A stretch of DNA of 64,000 bases, taken from positions 8,928,001 through 8,992,000 of the forward strand of contig NZ_CP109130.1 in assembly GCF_035917975.1 (NCBI RefSeq), given 5' to 3'. Made by a program: the position numbers and the translations under genes. This document shows, in pieces, positions 34,452 to 42,906 of this stretch. How positions within the stretch are numbered: position 1 is the stretch's first letter; each line of letters starts with the position of its first letter. The notes under the pieces are model-generated. The model ran no database searches. It saw only the letters and a program-made list of their open reading frames with translations, and was not told the origin of the DNA. The stretch is from Streptosporangium sp. NBC_01756. Lineage in GTDB: Bacteria; Actinomycetota; Actinomycetes; Streptosporangiales; Streptosporangiaceae.

Positions 34452-34713
34452 ACCACACAGGATATCGGCGACGAAAGTTCAGGTCTTCGGCCGCCAGGCC
34501 CGCTCCCGGACATGCGCATCACTTGGAATCTCCGGTAGGTCATCGCATCGGCGGCCGCTCCGTGTCGGTGACCGTGCTCATTGACTCCTCCTCGCCCGCT
34601 GGTTTCGCCACCGAAAGTACCGATACCAGCGGTAGCGCAATACGTTGTCGTGTGACCATGACCCGGGCGACCGCATTCGCCAGGCCACCCGGTCGCCCGC
34701 GCTTCGGTATCGT

Positions 34714-35571
34714 TCAGTCCGCCTGCACGGCGTGGATCGCGGTGAAGGCCAGAAGGGATGTGGCGGTCCGGGGCGGATCCTCGAGTATGGGTGAGTGTCC
34801 GAGACCGGGCAGCAATTCGACTTTCGCGCCCGGAACGGTGCGGTAGTCGGCGGCGGATGAGGCTCGCCATCTGCGGTCGTCCTCGCCGAAGATCACCAGC
34901 AGCGGCTTGCCGAGGGCCGTCAACCGACCCGGGAGCGCCTGCTGTTCCAGGTAGTCGCTGGTGGCCCGCATTGTCGTGGTGAGCGTGTGGTAGGTCATGG
35001 CGCGCACCTCGTCCAGGAGCTCTGCTGGGATCTGGTAGCCGGCGCGGCTGAAACCGGTGCTCGCAAACTGGCGGAGCTGCTCGTCGGTCGGCGGCCACTG
35101 CGAGGGAGTGATTGCGGCGGACTGCGGTGCGATGAAGGCGTCCAAGCTGGGCCCGGTGTTGATGAGCGCGAGCGCGGTCACCAGCTCGGGTCGCTGTTCG
35201 GCGAGGGCCGTGGCGCTGCAACCACCGCTGGAATGACCGACTACGATGGCGCGCTTGACGCCGAGCCGGTCCAGTACCACGCCGGACCGGCGCGCCTGGG
35301 CCGGGATCTCGTAGCCACGGTCGGTCGGTTTGGCTGACCGGCCGTGCCCGAGCAGGTCGATCCGGATGACGCGATGGGATCCGGTCAGCAGCGCAACCAG
35401 CGGATCCCATGAACGGGCCGAGGACGCGGACCCGTGGATGAGCAGGAGCGCGGGAGCGTCGCGGGGGCCGTCCTGGCACACGTAGATGTCGCCGTCGTCC
35501 AGGGACAGGATCGAACGCTCGGTGGCCTCGGCACCGCCGTTCACGTACGGTCCGCCGTCAGAAATGGTCAT
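34714..35571 (-). CDS. Alpha/beta hydrolase
   Basis: A 285-residue cytosolic hydrolase with the oxyanion motif LLIHGSASSARSWDPL, nucleophile elbow VVGHSSGGCSAT, acid in IFGEDDRRW and catalytic His in GLGHSPILEDP. It resembles general esterases and meta-cleavage hydrolases. It is divergent from the AraC gene at 35648 with a 76-base gap, which suggests the AraC protein controls it. The substrate is unknown. The 262-base gap before its neighbour at 34451 holds nothing recognisable. Confidence 0.9.
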   Translation of the reverse strand: MTISDGGPYVNGGAEATERSILSLDDGDIYVCQDGPRDAPALLLIHGSASSARSWDPLVALLTGSHRVIRIDLLGHGRSAKPTDRGYEIPAQARRSGVVLDRLGVKRAIVVGHSSGGCSATALAEQRPELVTALALINTGPSLDAFIAPQSAAITPSQWPPTDEQLRQFASTGFSRAGYQIPAELLDEVRAMTYHTLTTTMRATSDYLEQQALPGRLTALGKPLLVIFGEDDRRWRASSAADYRTVPGAKVELLPGLGHSPILEDPPRTATSLLAFTAIHAVQAD

Positions 35572-35647
35572 GAGGCCACTGTCGCCGCCGGTACGCACCG
35601 GCGGATTGGACAAATGTTCCCCTCCCCCGGCTCGCTAGCATGGGGCG

Positions 35648-36499
35648 GTGCGGACATTCGTGCACGGTGCGGCTGCGTGGGACGTCGCATGCCCACAGCG
35701 GCCCAGCCGGGTGGCCGGTGTCACCATGGCCGGGTTCCGTGTCCGTGACCTGGACGCGCTCCGGATGGTCCCGCATCCGGCCGTGACGCTGCTTCTGGAG
35801 TTCGGCGCCGATTCCCCGGTCCTGGACTATGCCGCCGGGCGGCGGCAGCGGGGAAGTCTCGTCGCCGGGCCCGGGCTCGGATCCGGCGGCGTGGTCTGGG
35901 CGCGGGGTGAGAACGTCGAGTGCGTGCAGGTGCGCCTGTCCCCGGTGATCGCACGCGCGGTTCTGGGTGTCTCCCCCACCGACCTCGACGGCGTCGTGGT
36001 GCCCCTCGACGACCTGTGGGGCCGGGAGGCGTCACGGATCCGAGAGCGACTGGGCGATGTCCCCTCCTGGGAGGATCGCTTCGCGCTGACGGACGCGCTG
36101 CTTGCCCGTCGACATGAGGCGGGACCGCCGGTAGACCCCGAGGTGGCCTGGGCCTGGCACCGGATCGTCGCCGGCCGCGGCCTGGTCCGGGTCGACGGAC
36201 TGGCGGCCGAACTCGGATGGAGCCGTAAGCGCCTGTGGTCCCGGTTCCGCTCGCAGCTCGGCCTGCCGCCCAAGCGCGCCGTGAAGCTGGTCCGCTTCGA
36301 CCATGCCGCCCACCGCCTGGTCGCGGGTGAAGGCGCGGCCCGAGTCGCGGCCGACGCCGGCTACGCCGACCAGTCTCACCTGCATCGGGACGTCATGGCG
36401 TTCACCGGAGTGACACCCGCGACCGTGTCCACCGAGCCGTTTCTGGCGGTTGACGACATCGCATGGCCCAGCCACGAAACACCCGCCAACCGGCGGTAA
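35648..36499 (+). CDS. AraC-family transcriptional regulator
   Basis: A 283-residue protein. The N-terminal sensing domain (about 1-155) resembles DUF6597-type domains of actinomycete AraC regulators. The C-terminal double HTH is complete: VDGLAAELGWSRKRLWSRFR and RVAADAGYADQSHLHRDVMA, FTGVTPATV. It is divergent from the alpha/beta hydrolase, its likely target, and is followed by a strong terminator hairpin at 36542. Confidence 0.9.
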   Translation: MRTFVHGAAAWDVACPQRPSRVAGVTMAGFRVRDLDALRMVPHPAVTLLLEFGADSPVLDYAAGRRQRGSLVAGPGLGSGGVVWARGENVECVQVRLSPVIARAVLGVSPTDLDGVVVPLDDLWGREASRIRERLGDVPSWEDRFALTDALLARRHEAGPPVDPEVAWAWHRIVAGRGLVRVDGLAAELGWSRKRLWSRFRSQLGLPPKRAVKLVRFDHAAHRLVAGEGAARVAADAGYADQSHLHRDVMAFTGVTPATVSTEPFLAVDDIAWPSHETPANRR

Positions 36500-36541
36500 T
36501 GGCCTGGACCTCCTGATCCGTTCGCACACTGGGACGACGGC

Positions 36542-36575
36542 ATCCTGTTCGCCCACTCGTGCGGGCGAACAGGAT
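36542..36575 (+). terminator. Hairpin terminator after the AraC gene
   Basis: ATCCTGTTCGCCC-N8-GGGCGAACAGGAT is a perfect 13-bp stem located 43 bases after the AraC stop. No marked U-tract follows, as is common for actinomycete terminators. Confidence 0.7.
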
Positions 36576-36710
36576 CGTGTTCGTCTAGACGGCTCCCGGA
36601 AGCCACGCCCTCAACGGCAGCATGCGCGGTCAGCTTGGGAAGCCGCGCGGTACAGCCCCGAATGAGGGCCTAGCCTCGTGTACTCCAGGTTTGGTTTCTG
36701 AGCCCGAGCC

Positions 36711-37445
36711 TCAGCTGTTGGCCAGGGTGCGGTCAAGGAGGGGAAGCAGGCGGTCCCAGTGGCGCTGCAGCCCGGAAGGGTTGAAGGCGTCGGTGTCGGA
36801 CATGGTGAAGCCATGGACGGTGCCGGGGTAGATCTCGGAGGTGTAGTCGACACCCGCGGCGTCCAGGGCCTGGTTGAGCTCGCCGAGGGCCTCGGGCGTG
36901 ATGTCGGTTTCGGCGTGGCCGAGGTGGACCTGGGCGGTGAGCTTGGAGAGGCTGTCGGGCCCGACGGCGCCCACGGGGCCGTGGAATCCGGCAACGACCG
37001 CCACCTGGTCGGGGTGGGCCGCGGCGGTGCGCATCGCCAGAAGGCCGCCGATGCAGTAGCCGGTCACCGCGACCGGTCCGGCGCTGACCTCGGGCTGGGT
37101 GGTGAGGAACCTGAGGTAGGCATCGGCGTCGCGCAAGACGCGTTCGGTGGTGTGCGCCTCGATCAAGGGCATCAGCCGGGCCATGACCGCGGGCCGGACA
37201 TCTTCTCCAATGTGCTCGGGAAGTTCGATCACCGGTGCCGGACCGTGCCGGTAGAAGAAGTTGGGGACGAGCACGTAGTACCCGTGCCCGGCCAGTTCGC
37301 GGGCCATCTCCCGCAGCACGGGCCGGATGCCGAAGCCGTCCGCGTACATCAGCACCCCTGGGTGCCGGCCACCACCGTCGGGGAAGGCGGCGAAAGCATC
37401 GGCCTGGCCGTCAGGGGTGGGAATCTGCAGAGTCTTGGTGGGCAT
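36711..37445 (-). CDS. Dienelactone hydrolase-family protein
   Basis: A 244-residue alpha/beta hydrolase. The Cys nucleophile is in VAVTGYCIGGLLAM and the His in YPGTVHGFTM. The acid is in the HAETDIT segment, completing the Cys-His-Asp triad of dienelactone hydrolases. ATG 37445 follows AGGAGAGG. Members hydrolyse lactones and related esters in aromatic degradation, but no other ring-cleavage gene is nearby. Confidence 0.9.
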   Translation of the reverse strand: MPTKTLQIPTPDGQADAFAAFPDGGGRHPGVLMYADGFGIRPVLREMARELAGHGYYVLVPNFFYRHGPAPVIELPEHIGEDVRPAVMARLMPLIEAHTTERVLRDADAYLRFLTTQPEVSAGPVAVTGYCIGGLLAMRTAAAHPDQVAVVAGFHGPVGAVGPDSLSKLTAQVHLGHAETDITPEALGELNQALDAAGVDYTSEIYPGTVHGFTMSDTDAFNPSGLQRHWDRLLPLLDRTLANS

Positions 37446-37994
37446 GACCTCTCCTGTCGTGGTTGATGTGTCGAGCCTGTGATCAACACGACGGAGGCGG
37501 GGCCCGCGCAGCAGCGCAAGATCCTCGATCGAACAGCGGGCCCGCACCGGCCCGTGCGGCGCTCAGGAAAGCACCGGGTCACCAATCCATGTGTGGCGCA
37601 ATGCCGTCCCGGTAATCATCGCCGCACAGCATAACCCACCGGATAAAGCCGAAGCACCCTGGCGTGATCTCTCTGGACCTGGCCACATTGGACGAGCTCG
37701 ACCCTCAGGGCTGGGAGCGCTCCCGAGACTGTTCCAAGATGAACGATCAAGCCAGAGGAAGATCAACAGGCCTGAAAGCCACGCAGAGGCCCGGAGGCCT
37801 AGGCACGGCGGGATTGCACGCGACGTTTCGAGTTCGCCCGCCGGCGGCTAATACAGCGCTCTGGTTTTCGCGAGTACAGATGGATCATTTTGGTACAAAA
37901 CTGTCGTTGCTCACCGAAGTTGGCGGTTGCTCACGCTTGTTGTCATGATGTTGGCAACTGATCATTGATCTTGTCATGTTTGTCATGCTTTGAG
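37446..37994. other. Intergenic stretch without a recognised gene
   Basis: About 550 bases. Short frames on both strands lack ribosome sites and family motifs. 37850-37990 is AT-rich with TGTCATG repeats (TTGTCATGATG, TTGTCATGTTTGTCATG), probably the promoter area of the phosphotransferase gene. Confidence 0.35.
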
Positions 37995-38795
37995 ATGATC
38001 GACGGCGTGACGCTGCCGCCCGTCCCAAAGCTCGATATTCACCAAGCGCTGAGTGAACTGCCCGTTCCTCTGACTTACGAGGGTCCTTGCCCTGGCGGGC
38101 AAGTGGGTGCCGCCTACGTACGCTGGCCAGACGGCCACCGATCCGTTCTGACCCGCGGGCCCGACGTGAGTCACTTGCTGTCAGTAGCCCGGGCCGTAGG
38201 CATCCCAGCGCCTGAGTACGAACTGGTTCTTTCCCAGGTAGTCGTCCAGGAACTGCTCCCCGGCACCATCGCACGCGTTCCCACGGCGGAGACCATCAAG
38301 TGCATGATCGAGATCAACCAGCGGTGCCGCGGCGTGCTCGCAGGGCGTGCGGACCTGCCTGGACTCCGGCTCTATCTACGTGAGGACGGACCCGGCTTTT
38401 GCCTGCACGGTTCGCTGCGCTCCTATGACAGCCGAACCCGTTATCTGCTCGATCAGATTGAGGAGATCGGCCACGCATTCCCCGACACTCTTGAGGGCGA
38501 CGACCTGGTGCACACCGACTTCCATCCGGAAAACGTGTTGGTGGACGAGAACGGAATCGTCACCGGCGTGATCGACTGGGACGGGGCCGTCCGCGGCAAC
38601 GCAGACTTCGACCTCTTCACACTCCGCTTTGATCTAGCCCGTCGAGCACCTGAACTGCAAGTTAGCGTTCCTGACACCCTAGCGCCGGTCTGCTGGGCAC
38701 ACATGAGCCTGCGCATGGTGGATTGGGCGATCCGTCACTTCGCCGCTCCGGACGTCACCATCTGGTTGGACATAGCCCAGAGACTCCGACCCTGA
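37995..38795 (+). CDS. Aminoglycoside phosphotransferase-family protein
   Basis: A 266-residue protein-kinase-fold phosphotransferase. The catalytic loop LVHTDFHPENVLVDENG (HxDxxxxN) and the metal motif GVIDWDGAVRGNADFDL are intact. The N-terminal nucleotide-binding lobe is short but present. Such proteins phosphorylate aminoglycosides, macrolides or cell metabolites; sequence alone does not tell which. The ATG 37995 start has no strong ribosome site; an earlier TTG-type start at 37965 is less likely. Confidence 0.85.
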   Translation: MIDGVTLPPVPKLDIHQALSELPVPLTYEGPCPGGQVGAAYVRWPDGHRSVLTRGPDVSHLLSVARAVGIPAPEYELVLSQVVVQELLPGTIARVPTAETIKCMIEINQRCRGVLAGRADLPGLRLYLREDGPGFCLHGSLRSYDSRTRYLLDQIEEIGHAFPDTLEGDDLVHTDFHPENVLVDENGIVTGVIDWDGAVRGNADFDLFTLRFDLARRAPELQVSVPDTLAPVCWAHMSLRMVDWAIRHFAAPDVTIWLDIAQRLRP

Positions 38796-39153
38796 AGCAG
38801 GGCCCAGAGCCGAAAGCGGTGGTCAGAGCTCTTATCCAGATCGCGACGAAGTAGGCAGAAGGACGTGTGCGCCTAGGCTAGTGGCTCGTCACTGAATCTC
38901 GGCCGGGTAATTGCTCTCGAGCGGTGAAAGCGGCAATCTTCCTCCAGGATGTTGAGGAGGTGGTTGTGGCTCGCCGACCGGAAGTGTTCGTTCGTGCCCT
39001 GTCGATGGAGGAAGGCCGCAAGCTGCAGCGGATCACCCGGACCGCGAAGGATCCGGTGAAGCTGCGGCGGGCAATCGTGGTGATGATGTCCGGCCAGGGC
39101 CAGTCGGTCCCGGACATCACCTCGTTAATGCAGACATCCCATGTCGTTAGGTG

Positions 39154-40410
39154 TCAAGCTGCACGCTTCGACTTGTTCTTGTGTTCGGCTGCCAGGCGTG
39201 CAGCCTGCTGGTCTGACCAAGCGATTGCTTCGTCGTAGGGTCTGCCGGTCCTCAGACAGCCGTGCAAGATCCCGACGAGTCGGTTGGAGACCTGGCGCAG
39301 GGCCGCGTAGTGGCCGAGTCCGCGGGCGCGCTGCTTGTCGTAGTAGGCCCGCGCGCCAGGCGATGTTCTCAGGGAGGCGAAGGCCTGTCCGATGAGCGGG
39401 TCGATGAGCCGGTCGTTGCGGACGTAGCGGGCGATGACGAGCTTCTTCTTGCCGGACTGGCGGGTGATCGGGCTGGTGCCCGCGTAGTTGCGGCGCGCCT
39501 TGGCGCTGGCGTAGCGGTCGGCGTCATCGCCGAATTCACCGAGCACCCGGGCGCCCAGGACGCACGCCAGGCCGGGCTGGGACCGGTAGATCTCAGCGTC
39601 CGGGTGCTGGAGGAAATGTGCCTCCACCTGCTCTTCCATCACCATGATCTGCTCGTTCAAGGCGGTCAGCATCGCGACATGTGCGCGGACCGCGGCGGCG
39701 TAGGCCGCGGCCACCTTGGGCGGTTGGGCCAGCTGCTCGGCACGCAGTGCCGTCTTGATCGCCTCGGCTTTGGCCTCGATGTCGCGGCGGCGGGCTCTGC
39801 CCAGCGCGGCCCGGATCTTCGCCGTGCTCAGCTTCGCCGCGCTTCGCGGGTCAGGAGCGGCCCCCAGCAGCTCCAGCACGTCGGGCTCGGCCAGCTTCGG
39901 GTAGGCGATCAGCGCGCCGGGGAAGTACTCGCGCAGCGCGTGCCGCAGCCGCAAGATGGTCCGGGTTCGCTCCCAGATCAGCGTCTTGTGCGCGCGGGCA
40001 ACCACCTTGATCGCCGCGGCCTCCTCGCTGTCCCCGGCGATCGGGCGCAGCTGGTGGGAGTCGGTGCGGACCATGTCGGCCAGCGTGTGCGCGTCGGCCG
40101 CGTCGCTCTTGCCGCCCGAAACGCTGTGTCGTTTGCGATACTGCGCCACCTGCAGCGGATTGATCGCGAACACCCGATAGCCGGCCGCCAGCAGCGCCTG
40201 CACCCACGGCCCCCGGTCGGTCTCGATACCGATCTCCACCTGGCCGACCTCGGCGTCCTCGTGCAGGTGGGCGGCAATCATCTCGTGCAGCCGCGCGACC
40301 CCCGCCACGCCCTCCCCCAGCTTGGCCTTGGCCAGCCGGCGCCCGGTAGGGTCCTGAATCTCCACATCGTGGTGTTCTTCGGACCAGTCATCCCCGACGA
40401 ACAACTTCAC
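39154..40410 (-). CDS. IS110-family recombinase/transposase
   Basis: A 418-residue DEDD recombinase. The RuvC-like N-terminal domain has LFVGDDWSEEHHDVEIQD, VEIGIETDRGPWVQAL and SGGKSDAADAHTLADMV. The C-terminal Transposase_20 domain has IYRSQPGLACVLGARVLGEF and NYAGTSPITRQSGKKKLV with the conserved Ser. It appears full length and undisturbed. It acts with a bridge RNA on dinucleotide-core targets. Confidence 0.95.
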   Translation of the reverse strand: MKLFVGDDWSEEHHDVEIQDPTGRRLAKAKLGEGVAGVARLHEMIAAHLHEDAEVGQVEIGIETDRGPWVQALLAAGYRVFAINPLQVAQYRKRHSVSGGKSDAADAHTLADMVRTDSHQLRPIAGDSEEAAAIKVVARAHKTLIWERTRTILRLRHALREYFPGALIAYPKLAEPDVLELLGAAPDPRSAAKLSTAKIRAALGRARRRDIEAKAEAIKTALRAEQLAQPPKVAAAYAAAVRAHVAMLTALNEQIMVMEEQVEAHFLQHPDAEIYRSQPGLACVLGARVLGEFGDDADRYASAKARRNYAGTSPITRQSGKKKLVIARYVRNDRLIDPLIGQAFASLRTSPGARAYYDKQRARGLGHYAALRQVSNRLVGILHGCLRTGRPYDEAIAWSDQQAARLAAEHKNKSKRAA

Positions 40411-40648
40411 TTTTCCCCCTGTCGTGTGAGCCTGCGGGAGAACCCCTGCGACCTAATGATCAAGTGCTCACGGCGCTCAGGCCGGGCAACGACATCCCAT
40501 CGGCGGTCAACTCTCCCGACCACCAGCGAGGGCACGATCTGCATTTAGGGCTCAAGTTCTCCCTGGTCAGCAAGGTGCTCACCCGCTGGCGGCTACGGAA
40601 CCGAGTCTGCCCCAGCAGGTGGAGTGACCCGGTAGCTCTCATTAGGTC
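40411..40648 (-). ncRNA. Predicted IS110 bridge RNA region
   Basis: Non-coding left end of the IS110 element, upstream of its recombinase. In IS110-group elements this region is transcribed as the structured bridge RNA with target- and donor-binding loops. I assign it by position; I did not fold it or locate the loops. Plus-strand frames here are not convincing genes. Confidence 0.45.
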
Positions 40649-41589
40649 AGCGATGACTACGCGCGCGATGTGATCCACGCGTTCAACAAGCGGGGGTTCG
40701 ATGCGCTGGACCCAAAATGGAGCGGGGGCCGTCCGCCGACGATCAGTAGCCAGATGCGTGAGCACATCTGCCTGATCGCCAAGACGGTCCCCGCCGAATG
40801 GGCCATCACCGGGCACTCGACCTGGAGCCTGAAGACCTTGGCCGAACACCTCGACGAGCGCAAGGTGGTGGCCCGCATCAGCCGCGAGCACCTGCGCCGG
40901 ATCTTGCGCAAGGGCGGGGTGAGCTGGCAGACCACCACCACATGGAAGTCCTCCAACGATCCCGATTTCATCGCCAAGATGCAGCGCGTCCTGGACCTCT
41001 ACGACCATTCGCCCGCAGGCGGGCGGGTGATCTGCGCCGATGAGTTCGGGCCGCTGAACCTGATGCCCCGCAAGGGCAAGCGCTGGCGTCTGGAGAAGTC
41101 GCCGGCCCGGCTGCGGGCCACCTACAACCGCTACCACGGTGTCATGCACATGATCGCCGCCCTGGACCTGGTCACCGGCAAGCTGTATTACCGGATCCGC
41201 AAGCGCAAGCGGTGGCGGGAGTTCTTGTCCTTCCTTAAGACGCTCCGGGCACGCTGGCCAGGCGAAACCCTCTATGTGATCATGGATAACTACTCACCGC
41301 ACAAGCATCCCGAGGTTCGCTCCTGGGCGGCCGAGCACGATGTCGAGCTGGTGTTCCTGCCGACCTACGGCTCGTGGTTGAACTGGATCGAGTCCGAGTT
41401 CGCAGCCTTGCGCTACTACGCGCTCAACGGCACCGATCACCGTAGCCACGACGAGCAGAACGCCGCCATCGCCGGCTACGTCCGCTGGCGCAACGCACGA
41501 GCCGTACCCAAGACCCGCTTCGCCGCCAGTTCACCCATCCGAAGCTGGACCAGTTACCCGGCCAAGGCTGCGTGACGGGCCACTAGTTG

Positions 41590-41614
41590 TCAATGCCCAG
41601 TTCGTTGGCATTGA
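41590..41614. terminator. Inverted repeat after the IS630 end
   Basis: TCAATGCC-N9-GGCATTGA is a perfect 8-bp dyad immediately outside the IS630 right end. It could be a weak terminator or operator; nothing decides between them. Confidence 0.35.
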
Positions 41615-41723
41615 TCTCTGTCATCTTTCCTGCGTAAAGACACAAAACACCCAAAACTACGTCTGCCCTGCAAAACACCCTTCGGTCATCCCCGACCTCC
41701 GGAGAGGTATTCACCCAATCGCA

Positions 41724-41752
41724 TACGTGACGTAATACTGCGCGGGTACACT
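41724..41752 (+). promoter_or_regulatory. Leaderless promoter and operator of the toxin-antitoxin pair
   Basis: TACACT at 41747-41752 is a good -10 box placed six bases before ATG 41759, implying a leaderless mRNA; no ribosome site is present. TACGT-G-ACGTA at 41724-41734 is a perfect dyad over the -35 position, a likely autoregulatory site. Confidence 0.55.
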
Positions 41753-41758
41753 ACGGGC

Positions 41759-42019
41759 ATGGCGAAAGACAGGACTTCAGTCAGTCTCGACGGGTGGGTG
41801 CTGGAGCTCGCGCGTAAGCACGCCGAGAGCGTCGGCACATCGGTATCAGACGTGATCGCTCGCGGCATCCTGCGAGAGGTCGCTGCGACCCACAGCCCGC
41901 GAGCCCGGGCCGCGCTCTACGGGACTCCGGCCGTACCTGGGCAGGAAGCCGACGAGCGGGTCACCGCCGAGGACACCGCCCAGGCCGCCGATGCGCGCCG
42001 CGCGGGTGAGGCCGCGTGA
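41759..42019 (+). CDS. Putative antitoxin with ribbon-helix-helix-like N-terminus
   Basis: An 86-residue protein. Residues 4-42 (RTSVSLDGWVLELARKHAES, VGTSVSDVIARGILREVA) fit a beta strand followed by two helices as in RHH regulators. The C-terminal half is acidic, alanine-rich and probably disordered (EADERVTAEDTAQAADARRA), as expected for a toxin-binding tail. Its stop overlaps the next gene's GTG in GTGA. Assignment rests on this layout and the partner. Confidence 0.65.
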   Translation: MAKDRTSVSLDGWVLELARKHAESVGTSVSDVIARGILREVAATHSPRARAALYGTPAVPGQEADERVTAEDTAQAADARRAGEAA

Positions 42020-42330
42020 GCGACCACCGCTTCGGAGAACTGTGGGCGGTCCAGCTCGGCGACCGCCAAGAGGTCCGGCTGATCGTCAGCGGGGATTTCT
42101 ACCACACCTTGTATGGCGACAACGTGCTGACCGCGCACGTGGAACCCGCTGACATGGCGGCCATGCTGACCGCGTTCGTCGTGGACGTCGGCGACGGCCA
42201 AGCCGCGATGCTGGATCGGATCTCCACCATCTCAGTGGTCAGGCTGAAAGGGAAGGTCGGCGACCTCGGCGAGCCGCAGCTGCAGATGGTACGCGGTATG
42301 GTCGCCACGATCTTCGGAATCGCCGGCTGA
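42016..42330 (+). CDS. Putative type II toxin, PemK/MazF-like
   Basis: A 104-residue protein starting SDHRFGELWAVQLGDRQEVR LIVSGDFYH in the manner of MazF/PemK SH3-like barrels (GELW.V.LG...VLIVSGD.YN). Later AMLDRISTISVVRLKGKVGD matches the ..AMLD.ISTI... strand region. The usual MazF Arg and Thr catalytic positions are not clear, so the activity (mRNA cleavage) is uncertain. It is coupled to the antitoxin gene upstream. Confidence 0.65.
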   Translation: MSDHRFGELWAVQLGDRQEVRLIVSGDFYHTLYGDNVLTAHVEPADMAAMLTAFVVDVGDGQAAMLDRISTISVVRLKGKVGDLGEPQLQMVRGMVATIFGIAG

Positions 42331-42571
42331 TCGACGCCCGGCGGCAGAGGACCGGCTTCGGCTGTTCCTCTGCCGCGTCGGTGATACGGATCGCGTCCGC
42401 GCAGTCTCGGTATGCGGACATCGGCAATGGCGGGCCGGCCGCCCCGCCGTGTTCTCGGGCCCGTTCCCGCGCGGCCGACCTGGCGCCGACCGTTTTCGAA
42501 GCCTCCATGACGCCCGTATGCGAAAGCCGTCGACCGGACGTCGGCGCCCCTTCCCGCCCGGCACAGCCGTG

Positions 42572-42826
42572 TCAGTTCCGGTGGACTCCGATCGTGCTAC
42601 GCGGGCCCGGCGCCCTCACCGCTCCCGCCCGCCGGACGGCCTGCGCCCTTCCCGCCCGGCCCGCGACCGTGACGGGGGCCACGGGGGTGACCGGCATGAC
42701 GGCGCAATCGGGGGGAAAGGGCTCCACGGGTGTCCAGTCCCGGCTGTCACGGGTGTCGACGCCGTAGCGCGGCACGACCACGGCCAGGAACGCGGCCGCG
42801 GCCAGGAAAACCAGTAAAGTAGTCAT
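42572..42826 (-). CDS. Small single-pass membrane protein
   Basis: An 84-residue frame with an N-terminal hydrophobic helix (TTLLVFLAAAAFLAVVVPRY) followed by GVDTRDSRDWTPVEPFPP and a low-complexity Ala/Arg tail. No family assigned. It is divergent from the MocR regulator and shares its operator-like region. The tail may reflect a lost stop; the start at ATG 42826 has only a weak ribosome site (GGAAAA). Confidence 0.5.
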   Translation of the reverse strand: MTTLLVFLAAAAFLAVVVPRYGVDTRDSRDWTPVEPFPPDCAVMPVTPVAPVTVAGRAGRAQAVRRAGAVRAPGPRSTIGVHRN

Positions 42827-42831
42827 TTTTC

Positions 42832-42896
42832 CAGTCCACTTCCATTGCCCATGCCATCCAGTCTTGACATCTTTGAAAAAAGTGGCCAGATCCACT
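42832..42896. promoter_or_regulatory. MocR promoter and operator region
   Basis: Two related sites: CAATGG-AAGTGGACTG (complement of 42832-42847) and AGTGG-N6-CCACT (42881-42896). TTGACA at 42864-42869 is a good -35, and the second site covers the -10. The first word reappears before the EamA gene at 54691-54712. Confidence 0.6.
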
Positions 42897-42906
42897 GGGG
42901 GATCGA

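Larger units (their letters stand above)
39140..40648 (-). mobile_element. IS110-family insertion sequence (IS110 group)
   Basis: Boundaries are set by the two halves of the IS630 gene to within one or two bases. The element is about 1509 bp: 13 bases follow the recombinase stop and 238 bases precede its start. It has no terminal inverted repeats. The long non-coding region upstream of the gene is the IS110-group arrangement, where the bridge RNA is encoded. Confidence 0.85.
38966..41575 (+). pseudogene. IS630 transposase split by IS110
   Basis: Exon-like parts 38966-39139 (58 codons, VARRPEVFVRALSMEEGRKL ... VPDITSLMQTS) and 40649-41575 (309 codons with stop, SDDYARDVIHAFNKRGFDAL onward) join in frame. 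The catalytic triad is all in the second part: VICADEFGPLNL, YVIMDNYSPHKHPE and WLNWIESEFAALR. GTG 38966 follows GAGGAGG. Precise loss of the IS110 would restore a 366-residue transposase, so this is a recent inactivation. Confidence 0.88.
38881..41583 (+). mobile_element. IS630-family element interrupted by an IS110 element
   Basis: Inverted ends match: GTGGCTCGTCAC with GGCCGGGTAA at the left, and the complement of GTGACGGGCCAC with GGCCGGGTAA at the right. Each end is bordered by TA (38879-38880 and 41584-41585), the expected IS630 target duplication. The transposase coding sequence is intact except for the insertion. Confidence 0.85.

Noticed and set aside
34448..35479. 343-residue minus-strand frame overlapping the alpha/beta hydrolase
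   Set aside because: It is the hydrolase gene read in a shifted frame; Arg/Pro-rich composition and no motif.
37446..37994. Search for a small gene or tRNA in the gap before the phosphotransferase gene
   Set aside because: No cloverleaf-like arms with a CCA-proximal stem, no ribosome sites and no recognisable protein motif were found by eye.
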